Shown here piece by piece: positions 33,974 to 43,536 of a stretch of DNA of 64,000 nucleotides. Under the pieces are notes generated by a model. That model was not told where the DNA came from and ran no database searches. It worked only from the letters and a program-made list of their open reading frames with translations. Position 1 is the first letter of the stretch. The number at the start of each line of letters is the position of its first letter. Made by a program: the position numbers and the translations under genes. Source of the DNA: Microbulbifer hainanensis (GTDB lineage Bacteria; Pseudomonadota; Gammaproteobacteria; Pseudomonadales; Cellvibrionaceae); assembly GCF_014904735.1 (NCBI RefSeq), contig NZ_JACZCR010000001.1, positions 1-64,000 on the forward strand, written 5' to 3'.

Positions 33974-36268
33974 ATGCGGGAAGGTCGACTGTGCCACCAC
34001 ATTTCCAATCATTTCTTCCAGATCACGCTGGCCCTGTCTCTGGCGCTGATCATGGTGGCTTGTGGCGGGCCGAAATCGCCGGATCACCTCAAGCAGCAGC
34101 CCCCGTCGCATAAGCAGGCCGTGGATCAGGGGCAGATACCGCCGCCGGCGAAAACACCGGAAACAAGGGACACGACCGAATTCAAAAACTATGTCGAGAC
34201 AGGCGACCTGAAAGCCTTGCGCAAACGCGGCACGATCCGGTTCGTGAGCATTACGCTTTACGAACAGGAGCAACTGTACCGATCAAATACCATTGACACC
34301 CAGCTCCATCACCAACTCGCCGATAACCTGGCCCGGCGACTGAAACTGAAACCCGTCTGGGTTCGTACCAACTCGGCGGCCAAGGCCATTGAGCTGCTGC
34401 AACAGGGATATGGTGACGTCATCGCCGACAATCTCTCCGCGACCAAAGCCCGGGGAGAGATCATTAACTTCACCGCGCCAATCGAGCACATTCATCAGCA
34501 ATTATTGACCGGTCCCAACGGGCCCGACATAAGCGATGTGGCCAATCTGCACGACGTCAAGTTCTTGGTCATTGCCGGTAGCACACATGTCAATGCCGCA
34601 AAAGAAATTATCGAAAAGCACCCCGATGCCAACCTGGCCCTGGAAGAGCTCCACCTGGACAACAAGCTCGGAGGTCTGGTTGATAGAATTCTCAAGGATC
34701 CGCATGCCGTCACTATCCTCGACAGCAATACCATCGAGGGTCTGCGGCAATATCGCGACGACCTCCGCGTCGGGGCAAGCGTTTCGGAGTCGCAGGATAT
34801 TGTCTGGGGTGTGCGAAAGAACTCTTCTAACCTCCTCGCAAGGATCGATAACTTCCTCACCCGCTCACTGGTAAAGCCGGTCAACCAACGTATTGCTGAC
34901 TGGCCTGAAATCAAGAAATCCGGGGTATTGCGCCTGCTTACCTATAACGGCCCTACGGGATACTTCCTCTGGAAGGGTGTACTGATGGGCTTTGATTTCG
35001 AACTGGCCAAAGCCTTTGCGGAAAAGCATCGCCTGCAGCTCCAAGTGGTCGCTGTCCCCTTCGACAAGAGCCTGGTGCAATGGCTAAAGGAGGGCCGTGG
35101 TGACATTGCCGGCGCCTTTTCCACATTTACGCCCGAGCGGAAGGCCCAGGGCGTGGCTTTCACAGTCCCTTACGCGGAAATGGCTGAAAAAATATTAAGT
35201 AACAGCGACAAACCTCCCATCGAGACTCCACTGGATCTCAAAGGGCGCACAATTACGCTGCGCGCATTTTCGCCATTCAGCGCAAGCGCCCACGCCTTGA
35301 AAGAAACTGGCCTGGGCGTAAAAGTCGTCGTGGCGCCCCCGGACGTCTCCTACCTACAACTGATTGCCATGGTGGCCAGTGGCGAGCTCGATGCGACCAT
35401 TATGGATGCGAGCACTGCTGAAATAGAAGCCTCTGTACGCCCGGAGCTACTGGCCGGCATGCAGACCGCAGACCCGCGTCCCAAAGGCTGGATGTTGCTG
35501 CCACAGAACTGGCAACTACTGAAAGAGGTCAACAAATTTATCAAGCAATACCGCAAGAGCGATAAATATCAAAATTTGGTAAAAATCTATCTCAAACCCG
35601 ACCGACGCCACCTGCAGCGCATGGAGGCACGCATCATACCCGGCGCCGACCTGTCGCCCTTCGACGCTCTGGTCAAGGACTATGCCACGCGCTACCAGTT
35701 CGACTGGCGATTGGTAACCGCACAGATGTGGCAGGAAAGCAGTTTCAACCCGAGGGCGGTTTCTCCAGTCGGCGCGCAGGGATTGCTGCAGGTCATGCCA
35801 AATACAGCGAAAGATATGGGGATTCCACCTCCGTTATTTGAACCGGAGCGGGGCATCAGAGCCGGCGTCAAGTATCTGAGATGGGTGCGAAACCGTTTTC
35901 CCGCCGGCACCAAACTAGACGAAAAATTGTGGTTCACCCTCGCTTCCTACAATGCGGGTTTAGGCCACTTGCTGGATGCGCAAGTACTGGCCAGGGAACT
36001 GGGTCTCGACCCCAACAAATGGTTTGGCAATGTGGAAGTCGCCATGCTGAAACTGTCGGAACCCCAATATTTTAAAAAGGCCCGTTACGGCTACGTGCGC
36101 GGCGCCGAACCGGTGCAATATGTCCGCAATATCAGCAATCTCTACAAGGCCTATACCGACGTGGCTACCGGGGAAGTCACTGTGCGCCCCCCCCTTCGTC
36201 CGCCGCCAGCGGTGATTCGTTACCCGGCGGCAACTGGAACCAGCCGGCCAAGCGATAGCGTCCCTTAG
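33974..36268 (+). CDS. MltF-like lytic transglycosylase with two substrate-binding domains, paralogue 2
   Basis: A 764-residue lipoprotein (LALIMVACGG, lipid Cys30) with the same order as its neighbours: binding domain 1 from GDLKALRKRGTIRFVS (about 77), binding domain 2 from IKKSGVLRLLTYNGPTGYFLWKG (about 313), and an SLT domain with AQMWQESSFNPRAVSPVGAQGLLQVMP (catalytic Glu near 587) and LASYNAGLGHL. The SLT domain is the best conserved part among the three paralogues, while binding domain 1 is the most diverged. This suggests that ligand recognition differs while the cell-wall cleavage is kept. It ends with a Pro-rich tail. It starts 92 bp after the xseA relic. Confidence 0.92.
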   Translation: MREGRLCHHISNHFFQITLALSLALIMVACGGPKSPDHLKQQPPSHKQAVDQGQIPPPAKTPETRDTTEFKNYVETGDLKALRKRGTIRFVSITLYEQEQLYRSNTIDTQLHHQLADNLARRLKLKPVWVRTNSAAKAIELLQQGYGDVIADNLSATKARGEIINFTAPIEHIHQQLLTGPNGPDISDVANLHDVKFLVIAGSTHVNAAKEIIEKHPDANLALEELHLDNKLGGLVDRILKDPHAVTILDSNTIEGLRQYRDDLRVGASVSESQDIVWGVRKNSSNLLARIDNFLTRSLVKPVNQRIADWPEIKKSGVLRLLTYNGPTGYFLWKGVLMGFDFELAKAFAEKHRLQLQVVAVPFDKSLVQWLKEGRGDIAGAFSTFTPERKAQGVAFTVPYAEMAEKILSNSDKPPIETPLDLKGRTITLRAFSPFSASAHALKETGLGVKVVVAPPDVSYLQLIAMVASGELDATIMDASTAEIEASVRPELLAGMQTADPRPKGWMLLPQNWQLLKEVNKFIKQYRKSDKYQNLVKIYLKPDRRHLQRMEARIIPGADLSPFDALVKDYATRYQFDWRLVTAQMWQESSFNPRAVSPVGAQGLLQVMPNTAKDMGIPPPLFEPERGIRAGVKYLRWVRNRFPAGTKLDEKLWFTLASYNAGLGHLLDAQVLARELGLDPNKWFGNVEVAMLKLSEPQYFKKARYGYVRGAEPVQYVRNISNLYKAYTDVATGEVTVRPPLRPPPAVIRYPAATGTSRPSDSVP

Positions 36269-36604
36269 GTCAGCAGCTGTCTTTAACGGCGGGCGCGCCA
36301 AGGATGACGATTATGCGATTCCAGAGCGGTAACTGTACTCGCCTCCCGATCGCGCAATCTTTCCGCAAATGATTATTTTCGAACCAATCGGATGTCACCT
36401 AGTAGAGTCTCTGTCGTCGAGGCTAACATAGCGAACACGACTGGAAGCCTTGGAAACAAATCATCGAGCAGGTCTTCCCGGGCTACCCTGGCCCGCGGCG
36501 GACAGGCCCAGGAGCAAATAGTCGGAAGTCGAGCGAAGGATGCGCAAATATTAACGAGGATGAATTTGCACTCCAGACGATCTCACTCTGTGCCGGAGGT
36601 TCAC
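36269..36604. other. 336-bp gap between MltF-like paralogues 2 and 3
   Basis: No gene recognised. The frame of paralogue 3 is open back to 36392, but that stretch has no signal peptide and lies upstream of the well-placed ribosome-binding site. It probably holds the promoter of paralogue 3; no clear -35/-10 pair was found. Confidence 0.4.
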
Positions 36605-38986
36605 ATGGGCAGAGCTACCACATGGTTTCACTACATTCTGCTGATCTTTACGCTGATCGCGATGACAACAGCCTGCCATCGCGGTGAGGCTCCAAAGGCG
36701 ATTAAGAAAAATTCGGCGGTCAGCGCACCAGCCAGTGAAACTTCACCCGGCGGGAAATTCAAAAACTACACCGAAACCGGCGACCTGGCAGCAATCAAAA
36801 AGCGCGGCATCATTCGCTTTGTCCTCGTTTATCGCAATTTAGCAAACTATTCCTCCAAAGGATCACTGGTCCAGAGCCACTACCGGCTCGCCGAGAAGCT
36901 TGCGAAGCGCCTCAACCTGAAACCGCATTTCATGCTCGCCGAATCACCCAATCAGGCCATCGAAATGATCATCAATGGCCAGGCTGATGTAATAACAGAC
37001 AACGTAGCGGAAACTGAGGAGAGAAAGGAAAAACTCAGTTTAACGGAGCCATTGACGCAAACGCAAAGGGTACTTTACACCGGCAAAAATGGGCCGGATA
37101 TCAGCAACCTGAAAAACTTGAAAAATGTCCAGTTGACAGTACTCGCCAACAGCGTCTTGGCTAAGGAAGCGCATAAGATTTCGAAGAAAAAACCATCGGC
37201 TAATATTACAGTGAGAGAACTCCCTATCGATGAACTCTCCGAAGAATTTTTGGACACCCTGGACAGTGAGCGCCCCATAGTTGGCCTCATTGGCAAAAAC
37301 ACCGCAGAAAGTCTCAGTGGTTTTATGGCTGACATGAAGATCGGCGCCACGGTCGGAGAGAAGTACTCGATTGTCTGGGCCGTTCGCAAAGACGCCCCGA
37401 AGTTACTCGCCGACATAAACAACTTTCTCACACAAACCATCGTGCAGGCTCAGGAGCGGCGCAAAACGGATTGGAGTTCGATCAAGAAATCGGGCGTACT
37501 GCGGTTCGCCACCCACAACGGTCCGGGCTACTTTTTGTGGAAGGGTGTGCTGGCCGGCCTGGATTACGAATTGATCAGCAAATTTGCTGACAAGCACGGC
37601 CTCGAACTTCAGGTCATCTCTGTCCCATACGATACAGACCTCATTGAACTACTGAATAGCGGTGAGGCCGACGTTGCTGGGGCCAGCACCACGATAACAC
37701 ACCAACGTCTGGAAAGAGGTGTCGAATTCAGCAGCCCTATCCTGCAGACCGAACAACGCGTACTCAGCCACAAAGGCTCACCGCCAATCAATTCTCCCCA
37801 GGAACTCAGTGGCCGCACACTGACTTTACGCGAAGGTTCCGCATTCATTGCAACTGCCAAGTTCCTGCGGGACAAAGGCATTGATGTTGACGTGCAGATC
37901 CTCCCCAAAGCCACCTCATTCAACGAAATTCTCACAGGCGTTGCCGAAGGAAAGTTTGACGCGACGCTGGAAGATGCCAACCTGAGTAAAGCGCAGATAC
38001 TCGTACACGAGAACTTGATCGAAGGGGCCATTGTCAGTGAGCGGCTTCCACAAGGCTGGATGGTCGCCAAAGGGAACAAGAAGCTTCTGCGCAGCGTCAA
38101 CGATTTTCTGCAGAATTTTCTGTCCAGTGAAGCCCATAAAAAATGGGTGCTGAACTACTTCGAGCCAGACAGGGACCTGACCCAGAAACTCGAAAACGTG
38201 CTTTTGCCTGGTGGCGAACTGTCCCCGTATGACGGGCTGGTAAAAAAATATGCTGCGGAGAACAATTTCGACTGGCGCCTGGTGGTTGCGCAGATGTGGC
38301 AGGAAAGTAATTTCGATCCCAAGGCGGAGTCATCGGTCGGGGCACAGGGATTGCTACAGGTAATGCCACAAACCGCCCAGGAAATGGGCTTCGACCCGCC
38401 ATTGCTTCGACCGGAGGAAGGAATCGATGCCGGCGTCACCTACCTCAACTGGGTCCGCGCGCGTTTCAGCGACAAGCTGCCAGTAGATGAAAGACTCTGG
38501 TTCTCGCTCGCCGCCTATAACGCGGGCATCGGCCATCTTAATGACGCACGCCTTCTGGCCAAAAAACTGGGGCTGAATCCGGACAAGTGGGTCGACAATG
38601 TTGAAGTCGCGATGCTCAAACTCTCCGAACCCCGCTACTTCGAAAAGGCTCGCTACGGCTACGCGCGCGGGGCCGAACCCGTTATCTATGTGCGCAATAT
38701 CAGTAGGCTCTACAACGCCTATACCGATGTCGCCACCGGCGATATCAGCAGATCGGTTCCACTGATACTGTCGCCATGGGTGATTACAAAGTCAGCACTA
38801 TCTTGCCGATATGGCTGTTGGACTCCATCAGCCTGTGCGCCTCTGCCACTTGTTCCAGCGGGAAGGTTGCGGAGATCTGCGGACGGATTTTTCCGGCTGC
38901 CAGTAACGGCCACGCCTTTTGCTCCAGCGACCGGGCGATGGCCGCCTTTGCTTCCGCGCTCTGCGGCCGCAGGGTCGAGCCCGTGA
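36605..38986 (+). CDS. MltF-like lytic transglycosylase with two substrate-binding domains, paralogue 3
   Basis: A 793-residue lipoprotein (LLIFTLIAMTTAC, lipid Cys24). It has binding domain 1 from GDLAAIKKRGIIRFV, binding domain 2 from IKKSGVLRFATHNGPGYFLWKG and an SLT domain with AQMWQESNFDPKAESSVGAQGLLQVMPQT and LAAYNAGIGHL. The ATG at 36605 is five bases after GGAGG. The conserved part ends near 38745 (YTDVATGDIS); the remaining 75 or so residues, rich in Pro, Cys and Arg, are read antisense through the end of the oppositely oriented oxidoreductase gene. Its original stop seems to have been lost, giving a 203-bp tail-to-tail overlap. Confidence 0.9.
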   Translation: MGRATTWFHYILLIFTLIAMTTACHRGEAPKAIKKNSAVSAPASETSPGGKFKNYTETGDLAAIKKRGIIRFVLVYRNLANYSSKGSLVQSHYRLAEKLAKRLNLKPHFMLAESPNQAIEMIINGQADVITDNVAETEERKEKLSLTEPLTQTQRVLYTGKNGPDISNLKNLKNVQLTVLANSVLAKEAHKISKKKPSANITVRELPIDELSEEFLDTLDSERPIVGLIGKNTAESLSGFMADMKIGATVGEKYSIVWAVRKDAPKLLADINNFLTQTIVQAQERRKTDWSSIKKSGVLRFATHNGPGYFLWKGVLAGLDYELISKFADKHGLELQVISVPYDTDLIELLNSGEADVAGASTTITHQRLERGVEFSSPILQTEQRVLSHKGSPPINSPQELSGRTLTLREGSAFIATAKFLRDKGIDVDVQILPKATSFNEILTGVAEGKFDATLEDANLSKAQILVHENLIEGAIVSERLPQGWMVAKGNKKLLRSVNDFLQNFLSSEAHKKWVLNYFEPDRDLTQKLENVLLPGGELSPYDGLVKKYAAENNFDWRLVVAQMWQESNFDPKAESSVGAQGLLQVMPQTAQEMGFDPPLLRPEEGIDAGVTYLNWVRARFSDKLPVDERLWFSLAAYNAGIGHLNDARLLAKKLGLNPDKWVDNVEVAMLKLSEPRYFEKARYGYARGAEPVIYVRNISRLYNAYTDVATGDISRSVPLILSPWVITKSALSCRYGCWTPSACAPLPLVPAGRLRRSADGFFRLPVTATPFAPATGRWPPLLPRSAAAGSSP

Positions 38987-39761
38987 GGGTGAGTCGCTTC
39001 AACATAACTGGCAGCATATCGACCCGCACCCGCGATCCCTGCAAGAAGGCGATATTGACGATACGGCCGTCCCGCGCGGCCAACTGGATATTGCGGTCGA
39101 CGTAATCGCCTCCGACCATATCCAGAATCACATCGACACCGCGACCATCGGTCGCTTCGCGCAGTACCTCGACAAAGTCCTGGGACTTGTAGTTGACGGC
39201 TTTGTCCGCACCCAACTTTTCACAGGCCGCGCACTTTTCATCGGAGCCGGCGGTCGCAAATACCTGCGCACCCAGATTCGCAGCGAGTTGAATCGCGGTA
39301 GTGCCGATACCGGAAGAACCGCCGTGGACCAGCAGGGATTCACCCGCCCGTAGACCTGCGCGATCGAACACATTGCTCCACACGGTAAAAAAGGTTTCCG
39401 GCAGCGCCGCGGCATCGACCAGCGACAGTCCCTCTGGTACCGGCAGGCACTGGCCGGCGGGCACCGTACAGAACTCGGCGTAACCGCCGCCGTTGGCCAG
39501 GGCACAGACCTCGTCGCCGACCCGCCAGCGCGCCACACCTTCACCCAGCGCGACAATTTTCCCGGCCACTTCCAGCCCCAGGATCGGCGACGCGCCGGGA
39601 GGTGGCGGATAGAGCCCCATGCGCTGAAACACATCCGGCCGGTTGACGCCGGCGGCCTTCACCTCGATCAACACTTCGCCCGCGGCTGGTAACGGTTTCT
39701 CGCCTTCGGCCAGCTGCATGACTTCCGGACCACCGTATTCGGGCAAATTGATGTAGCGCAT
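38784..39761 (-). CDS. NAD(P)H:quinone oxidoreductase, PIG3-like zinc-independent MDR family
   Basis: A 325-residue medium-chain reductase. The N-terminal GroES-like domain includes VKAAGVNRPDVFQRMGLYPPPPGASPILGLEVAG, typical of the PIG3/quinone oxidoreductase group that lacks catalytic zinc. The Rossmann domain has LLVHGGSSGIGTTAIQLAANLGAQVFATAGS, then RGVDVILDMVGGDYVDRN. It should reduce quinones by NADPH-dependent one- or two-electron transfer. The last 203 bp overlap the tail of the preceding plus-strand transglycosylase gene. No terminator lies between the two. Confidence 0.92.
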   Translation of the reverse strand: MRYINLPEYGGPEVMQLAEGEKPLPAAGEVLIEVKAAGVNRPDVFQRMGLYPPPPGASPILGLEVAGKIVALGEGVARWRVGDEVCALANGGGYAEFCTVPAGQCLPVPEGLSLVDAAALPETFFTVWSNVFDRAGLRAGESLLVHGGSSGIGTTAIQLAANLGAQVFATAGSDEKCAACEKLGADKAVNYKSQDFVEVLREATDGRGVDVILDMVGGDYVDRNIQLAARDGRIVNIAFLQGSRVRVDMLPVMLKRLTLTGSTLRPQSAEAKAAIARSLEQKAWPLLAAGKIRPQISATFPLEQVAEAHRLMESNSHIGKIVLTL

Positions 39762-39860
39762 AGGACTCCCGTTAAACTCTGCAATAGGTTGGAATAACTC
39801 CCCGGCGAGTATCCTAGCGCAGCGCCGGGACTTTTAAAGTGCCCGGTGAGAAATTGCCAC

Positions 39861-39888
39861 AAAAAAGCCCGGCAGTGCCGGGCTCTTT
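39861..39888 (-). terminator. Rho-independent terminator after the TonB receptor gene
   Basis: A perfect 9-bp stem AGCCCGGCA/TGCCGGGCT with a one-base centre (effective loop larger) is followed on the minus strand by six T. It lies 23 bp beyond the TonB receptor stop. Confidence 0.9.
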
Positions 39889-39910
39889 CGTGACGGTTTG
39901 GAATTGCCGA

Positions 39911-42187
39911 TCAGATATCGTAATTGAATTCCAGACCGATGATGCGACCGCGATTGAGCGGTGTAAAGGTGGAATTGGGTCCCAGAGCAACCGGACCAAG
40001 CATAACCGGTAGCTGGGTATTGTTACCCTCGCTGACTTCATCCAGCATGTTCTTGCCGAACAAGGACAAACTGTAATTGCCTTCCAGCGGCGCAAAGCCA
40101 ATGCTGAAATCGACCATTTCCACTTCGCTCAACATACCGCGGTTGTTATCCGTATAGGCTGATGCGTCGCGGAAGTTGTAATTGACCCGAGAAGTAACAA
40201 TACCGAGATTGCCCAGAGCCAGGTCGTGTACCAAACCCATACCGTAAGTCCAGGGCGCCAGGCGAGGAATGTCCAGGCCGAGATCCGTGTCATCTACTAC
40301 TCCGTCACCACTGATATCCAGCCAGACCTTGTCGTAGTCGCCATCCACATAACCGACATTCATGCTCAGCAGCAGGCTGTCGGACAGCCCCGCCATCATC
40401 TCGAATTCAGCACCGCGAATAGTCGCGTCCGCGGTATTGCGGATCAGCTGAGCAACGCCAGCGGTCTCGCTGGGCAGGTTCACTTCACGCTGCATGTTGT
40501 CGATGGTGTTGTGGAACACCGCCATATTGGTCCGAACCCGGCCGTCCAGCCACTGAGCCTTGGCGCCGACTTCGAAGCTGTTCTGCTCTTCCTGATCGGT
40601 GGGACCGGGTTCAGCACCGGGCACGGTATTGCGCATATTGTAACCGCCGCTGCGGAAGCCCTTGGTCCAGACCGCGTAGGTCTGCGCGCTGTCGCTGAAA
40701 TTCCACTGCAGGCCGACTTTCGGTGTAAAGGCACTCCAGCTATGGCTGTCGTTGAAGTCGAAGGCCGAACAGCCCCCCAGCGTACAGTCGTTGCCCGGAA
40801 TGATGGAGGCAATATCTACATCCTTGTCTTCCTTGGAGTAGCGGCCGCCCAGGGTCAGTACCCACTCGTCGTTCAGGTCGATATCCGCTTGGGTGAACAC
40901 ACCCAGGGCCTGGTGATCCTGAACGCCGCCACCGGCATGAATCTGCGGAAACAGCTGATCATAGGGCGGACCCAGCGCCGCCAATACACCGAGAATCTCA
41001 CGTCTCTCCATGTACTCCAGGTCCTGGCTGAACCAGTAAACACCGGAAGTGATCGAGGTGTTGCCAAAGCGGCCGGCGTAACGCAGTTCGTTGGACACCT
41101 GGCTCTGGTCGATGGAACTGCCGGAATGGAAGAGAGGTAGCGGCAGTGAATCGATATCCGCCGCACCGATCATGTCGTACTCCCGCCAGGCGAGAATGTT
41201 GGTAATGGTACCGTTACCGAACGCCACATCCTTGTTGTACTCGGCAATCGCCTGGTTCCACTCGGTTTCTGACCAACCCTCTTCGTCGATGGCGATCTCG
41301 AAGGAGCCTTCGCTGTTATCCCAGTCGGTCACACCAACTGATGCGGCGATCTGTTGCGAGTAGTCGCCGCGATTCTGTCCCGGCACACCATCGCCGTCCA
41401 CACGGCCGGATTCGAAGCGCAGCAACAGGTCGCCCGCATCGCCGAGATCCACGCTGAAGCTCGGGCGCATAAACCAGGTGGTCGACGCACCAAAGTGGTC
41501 ATTGCCGGTGTATTTGTTTTCGAACCAGCCCTGATCGTCGTTGTAATAGGCGGTCAGGCGACCATTGATGTTGTCGGTCAGCTTGCCGGATACCGCACCG
41601 GCCACATTGGTTTCCTGGTGATCCGTGGTGGATACGCGGAACTTGCTGGTGAATTCTTCGGTGGGGCGTGCCGTGCGGATCTGCACCGCGCCGCCGGTGA
41701 CGTTGCGCCCGAACAGCAATCCCTGGGGGCCGCGCAGTACTTCGATGCCCTCGAGATCAAACAGGTCGAGTACCACACCGGCATTCACACCGAGGTACAT
41801 GCCGTCCACGAATACCCCAACGGTGGGATCGATGGAGGGGATGGAGCTGTTTACGCCGAGGCCGCGGACCGTAAAGTTGGCGGTGCTTTTGATGGTACCC
41901 ACATCGTCCAGCTGGACGTTGGGCATTTTGAAGGCAAGGCTTTGCAGGTCTTTGGTCTGCAGTGCCTCGAGCTGGTCGCCGGAATAGGCGGTGACCGCCA
42001 CTGGCACTTCCTGCAGCTTTTCTGCATTGGCGCGCTTGCGCGCGGTAACTTCAACTTCTTCCATGACGGTCGCCACCGCGCCGTCAGCGGCGTGTACCGC
42101 TGCCGCGCCACTGGCCAACCAGAGCGTCGCCACTGAACAGGCGGACATCAGGGCAGAAGCGCTTCTTCCATTAAATGGACGTCTCAT
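39911..42187 (-). CDS. TonB-dependent outer-membrane receptor
   Basis: A 758-residue receptor. A long signal peptide ends near AAAVHAAD, and a TonB-box-like EEVEVTARKR lies just after it. The plug domain covers about 50-160 (VPVAVTAYSGDQLEALQTKDLQSLAFKMPNV, IEVLRGPQGLLFGRNVTGGAVQIRTARPTEEF) and the rest is a 22-strand barrel ending in an aromatic strand, GLEFNYDI. It resembles the receptors of marine Cellvibrionales that take up plant, algal or aromatic compounds; the ligand cannot be assigned. The ATG at 42187 follows GGAGAG and precedes the signal peptide. It is a single gene with its own terminator. Confidence 0.92.
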   Translation of the reverse strand: MRRPFNGRSASALMSACSVATLWLASGAAAVHAADGAVATVMEEVEVTARKRANAEKLQEVPVAVTAYSGDQLEALQTKDLQSLAFKMPNVQLDDVGTIKSTANFTVRGLGVNSSIPSIDPTVGVFVDGMYLGVNAGVVLDLFDLEGIEVLRGPQGLLFGRNVTGGAVQIRTARPTEEFTSKFRVSTTDHQETNVAGAVSGKLTDNINGRLTAYYNDDQGWFENKYTGNDHFGASTTWFMRPSFSVDLGDAGDLLLRFESGRVDGDGVPGQNRGDYSQQIAASVGVTDWDNSEGSFEIAIDEEGWSETEWNQAIAEYNKDVAFGNGTITNILAWREYDMIGAADIDSLPLPLFHSGSSIDQSQVSNELRYAGRFGNTSITSGVYWFSQDLEYMERREILGVLAALGPPYDQLFPQIHAGGGVQDHQALGVFTQADIDLNDEWVLTLGGRYSKEDKDVDIASIIPGNDCTLGGCSAFDFNDSHSWSAFTPKVGLQWNFSDSAQTYAVWTKGFRSGGYNMRNTVPGAEPGPTDQEEQNSFEVGAKAQWLDGRVRTNMAVFHNTIDNMQREVNLPSETAGVAQLIRNTADATIRGAEFEMMAGLSDSLLLSMNVGYVDGDYDKVWLDISGDGVVDDTDLGLDIPRLAPWTYGMGLVHDLALGNLGIVTSRVNYNFRDASAYTDNNRGMLSEVEMVDFSIGFAPLEGNYSLSLFGKNMLDEVSEGNNTQLPVMLGPVALGPNSTFTPLNRGRIIGLEFNYDI

Positions 42188-42676
42188 TTTCTCTCTCCAT
42201 TGCTCTTTTATTGTTATCGATGGCAACGGGTTCATCGCGATCGGTACTGCACAGCTTCGCTGTTGTTTTTTTATGAAGCCCCGACCAGCAACCGCGCTGA
42301 AATCGCACCGACTATTCGTCGATACCAAGAAGATTACACAGAAGTAATGACTAGCGGAAGCAACTTGTTACTACATTTTCGAGCAATTTCCGGGAGTATT
42401 TTACCTTCAAGGTAACAGCTCCGCCCCGAAATCGGTCTCTAGTGACAATTGTGCAAGGATTTAAAAAACTCTGTAGTTTTACTACCGGGAAGCGTTACCA
42501 ATTTGCACCAGAATAGCGCGCTAGTGAAAAGGAGAATTCGGCATGGTATCTGCCCCAACAGTGGCAGCAGAAAATTAGACCAGCGAGTCTTCTTGTTGCT
42601 AACCGATCGAAACACGAGACAAACCGAGCCGATGCATCCACATTGGCCCAGTTTTGGCCCGCCAGCCTGCTTCTGA
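42188..42676. other. 489-bp region between pdxH and the TonB receptor gene
   Basis: Contains the receptor's ribosome-binding site (GGAGAG before 42187) and presumably its promoter. A low-complexity AT-rich stretch lies at 42350-42420. No gene, RNA or strong hairpin was recognised. Confidence 0.4.
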
Positions 42677-43315
42677 TCAGGGGGACAGTCGCGCCGCCTG
42701 CCACTCGCCATCCGCACTGCGGCGGTACATAAAACGGTCGTGCAGGCGACTGGCGCCGCCCTGCCAGAACTCAACCGCTTCGGGCACTATCCGGTAGCCA
42801 CCCCAGAAATCCGGCAGTGGAATTTCACCGTCACCAAAACGCGCTTTCACGGCCTCAAACTGCTCCTCAAGCTGTGCGCGGCTATCCAGCACCTCACTCT
42901 GTCGCGAAGCCCATGCCGCCAGCTGGCTCTCCCGGGGGCGGGAGTGGAAGTAGCGCAGTGTCTCATCGCGGTCGAGCGGCTGTGCGCGGCCATAGACAAT
43001 GACCTGGCGCTCCAGCGACTGCCACGGAAACAGCAGCGAGACCTGGCCGTTGGAGGCGATATCCCGCGCTTTGTGGCTGTGCAGGTTGGTGTAAAAGACG
43101 AAACCCCGCTCATCGACCCCTTTCAGCAGTACGATGCGCTGGGAGGGCTGCCCGTTGGCATCCACGGTGGACAGGCACATGGAACTGGGATCCGGCAGCC
43201 CAGCTGCCGCCGCCTCTTCCAGCCACTGCTTGAACTGCTCTACCGGACTTTCACACAAGTCGTCCCGCGACAGGCCGCCGCGCAGATACTCCCGGCGCCA
43301 CTGATCTATTTCCAT
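42677..43315 (-). CDS. pdxH: Pyridoxamine/pyridoxine 5'-phosphate oxidase
   Basis: PdxH uses FMN and oxygen to form pyridoxal 5'-phosphate, the step after PdxJ. The 212-residue protein has the N-terminal YLRGGLSRDDLCESPVEQFKQW, PSQRIVLLKGVDERGFVFYTN, SLLFPWQSLERQVIVYG, and the C-terminal DRFMYRR-type FMN/PLP-binding end (SRLHDRFMYRRSADGEW). Start is the ATG at 43315; a TTG one codon upstream is less likely. pdxJ is present 36 kb away, so both ends of the pathway are in the window. Confidence 0.97.
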   Translation of the reverse strand: MEIDQWRREYLRGGLSRDDLCESPVEQFKQWLEEAAAAGLPDPSSMCLSTVDANGQPSQRIVLLKGVDERGFVFYTNLHSHKARDIASNGQVSLLFPWQSLERQVIVYGRAQPLDRDETLRYFHSRPRESQLAAWASRQSEVLDSRAQLEEQFEAVKARFGDGEIPLPDFWGGYRIVPEAVEFWQGGASRLHDRFMYRRSADGEWQAARLSP

Positions 43316-43536
43316 CAATTTGCTACTCCGTGTGGATCAGACTTACAAGTCCGCTAAGTTTACTCGCCGTCGCGGGAATTCCCAATGCGCGCAATTTTCC
43401 GCACGGCAGGCCTGTCCTATGCTCAATTATCCAGTGAATTCTCACGCCCCAGAAGCAGACTCTGCAGCTGCTTGCGTCGCAATTCTGCGCTCGCTAGGCT
43501 CACTGCAAATTCGAAACACAAGGATCGGCAAAAGCC

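Noticed and set aside
41354-42136. Plus-strand frame of 260 residues opposite the TonB receptor gene
   Set aside because: Antisense to a well-supported receptor plug domain; no own motif.
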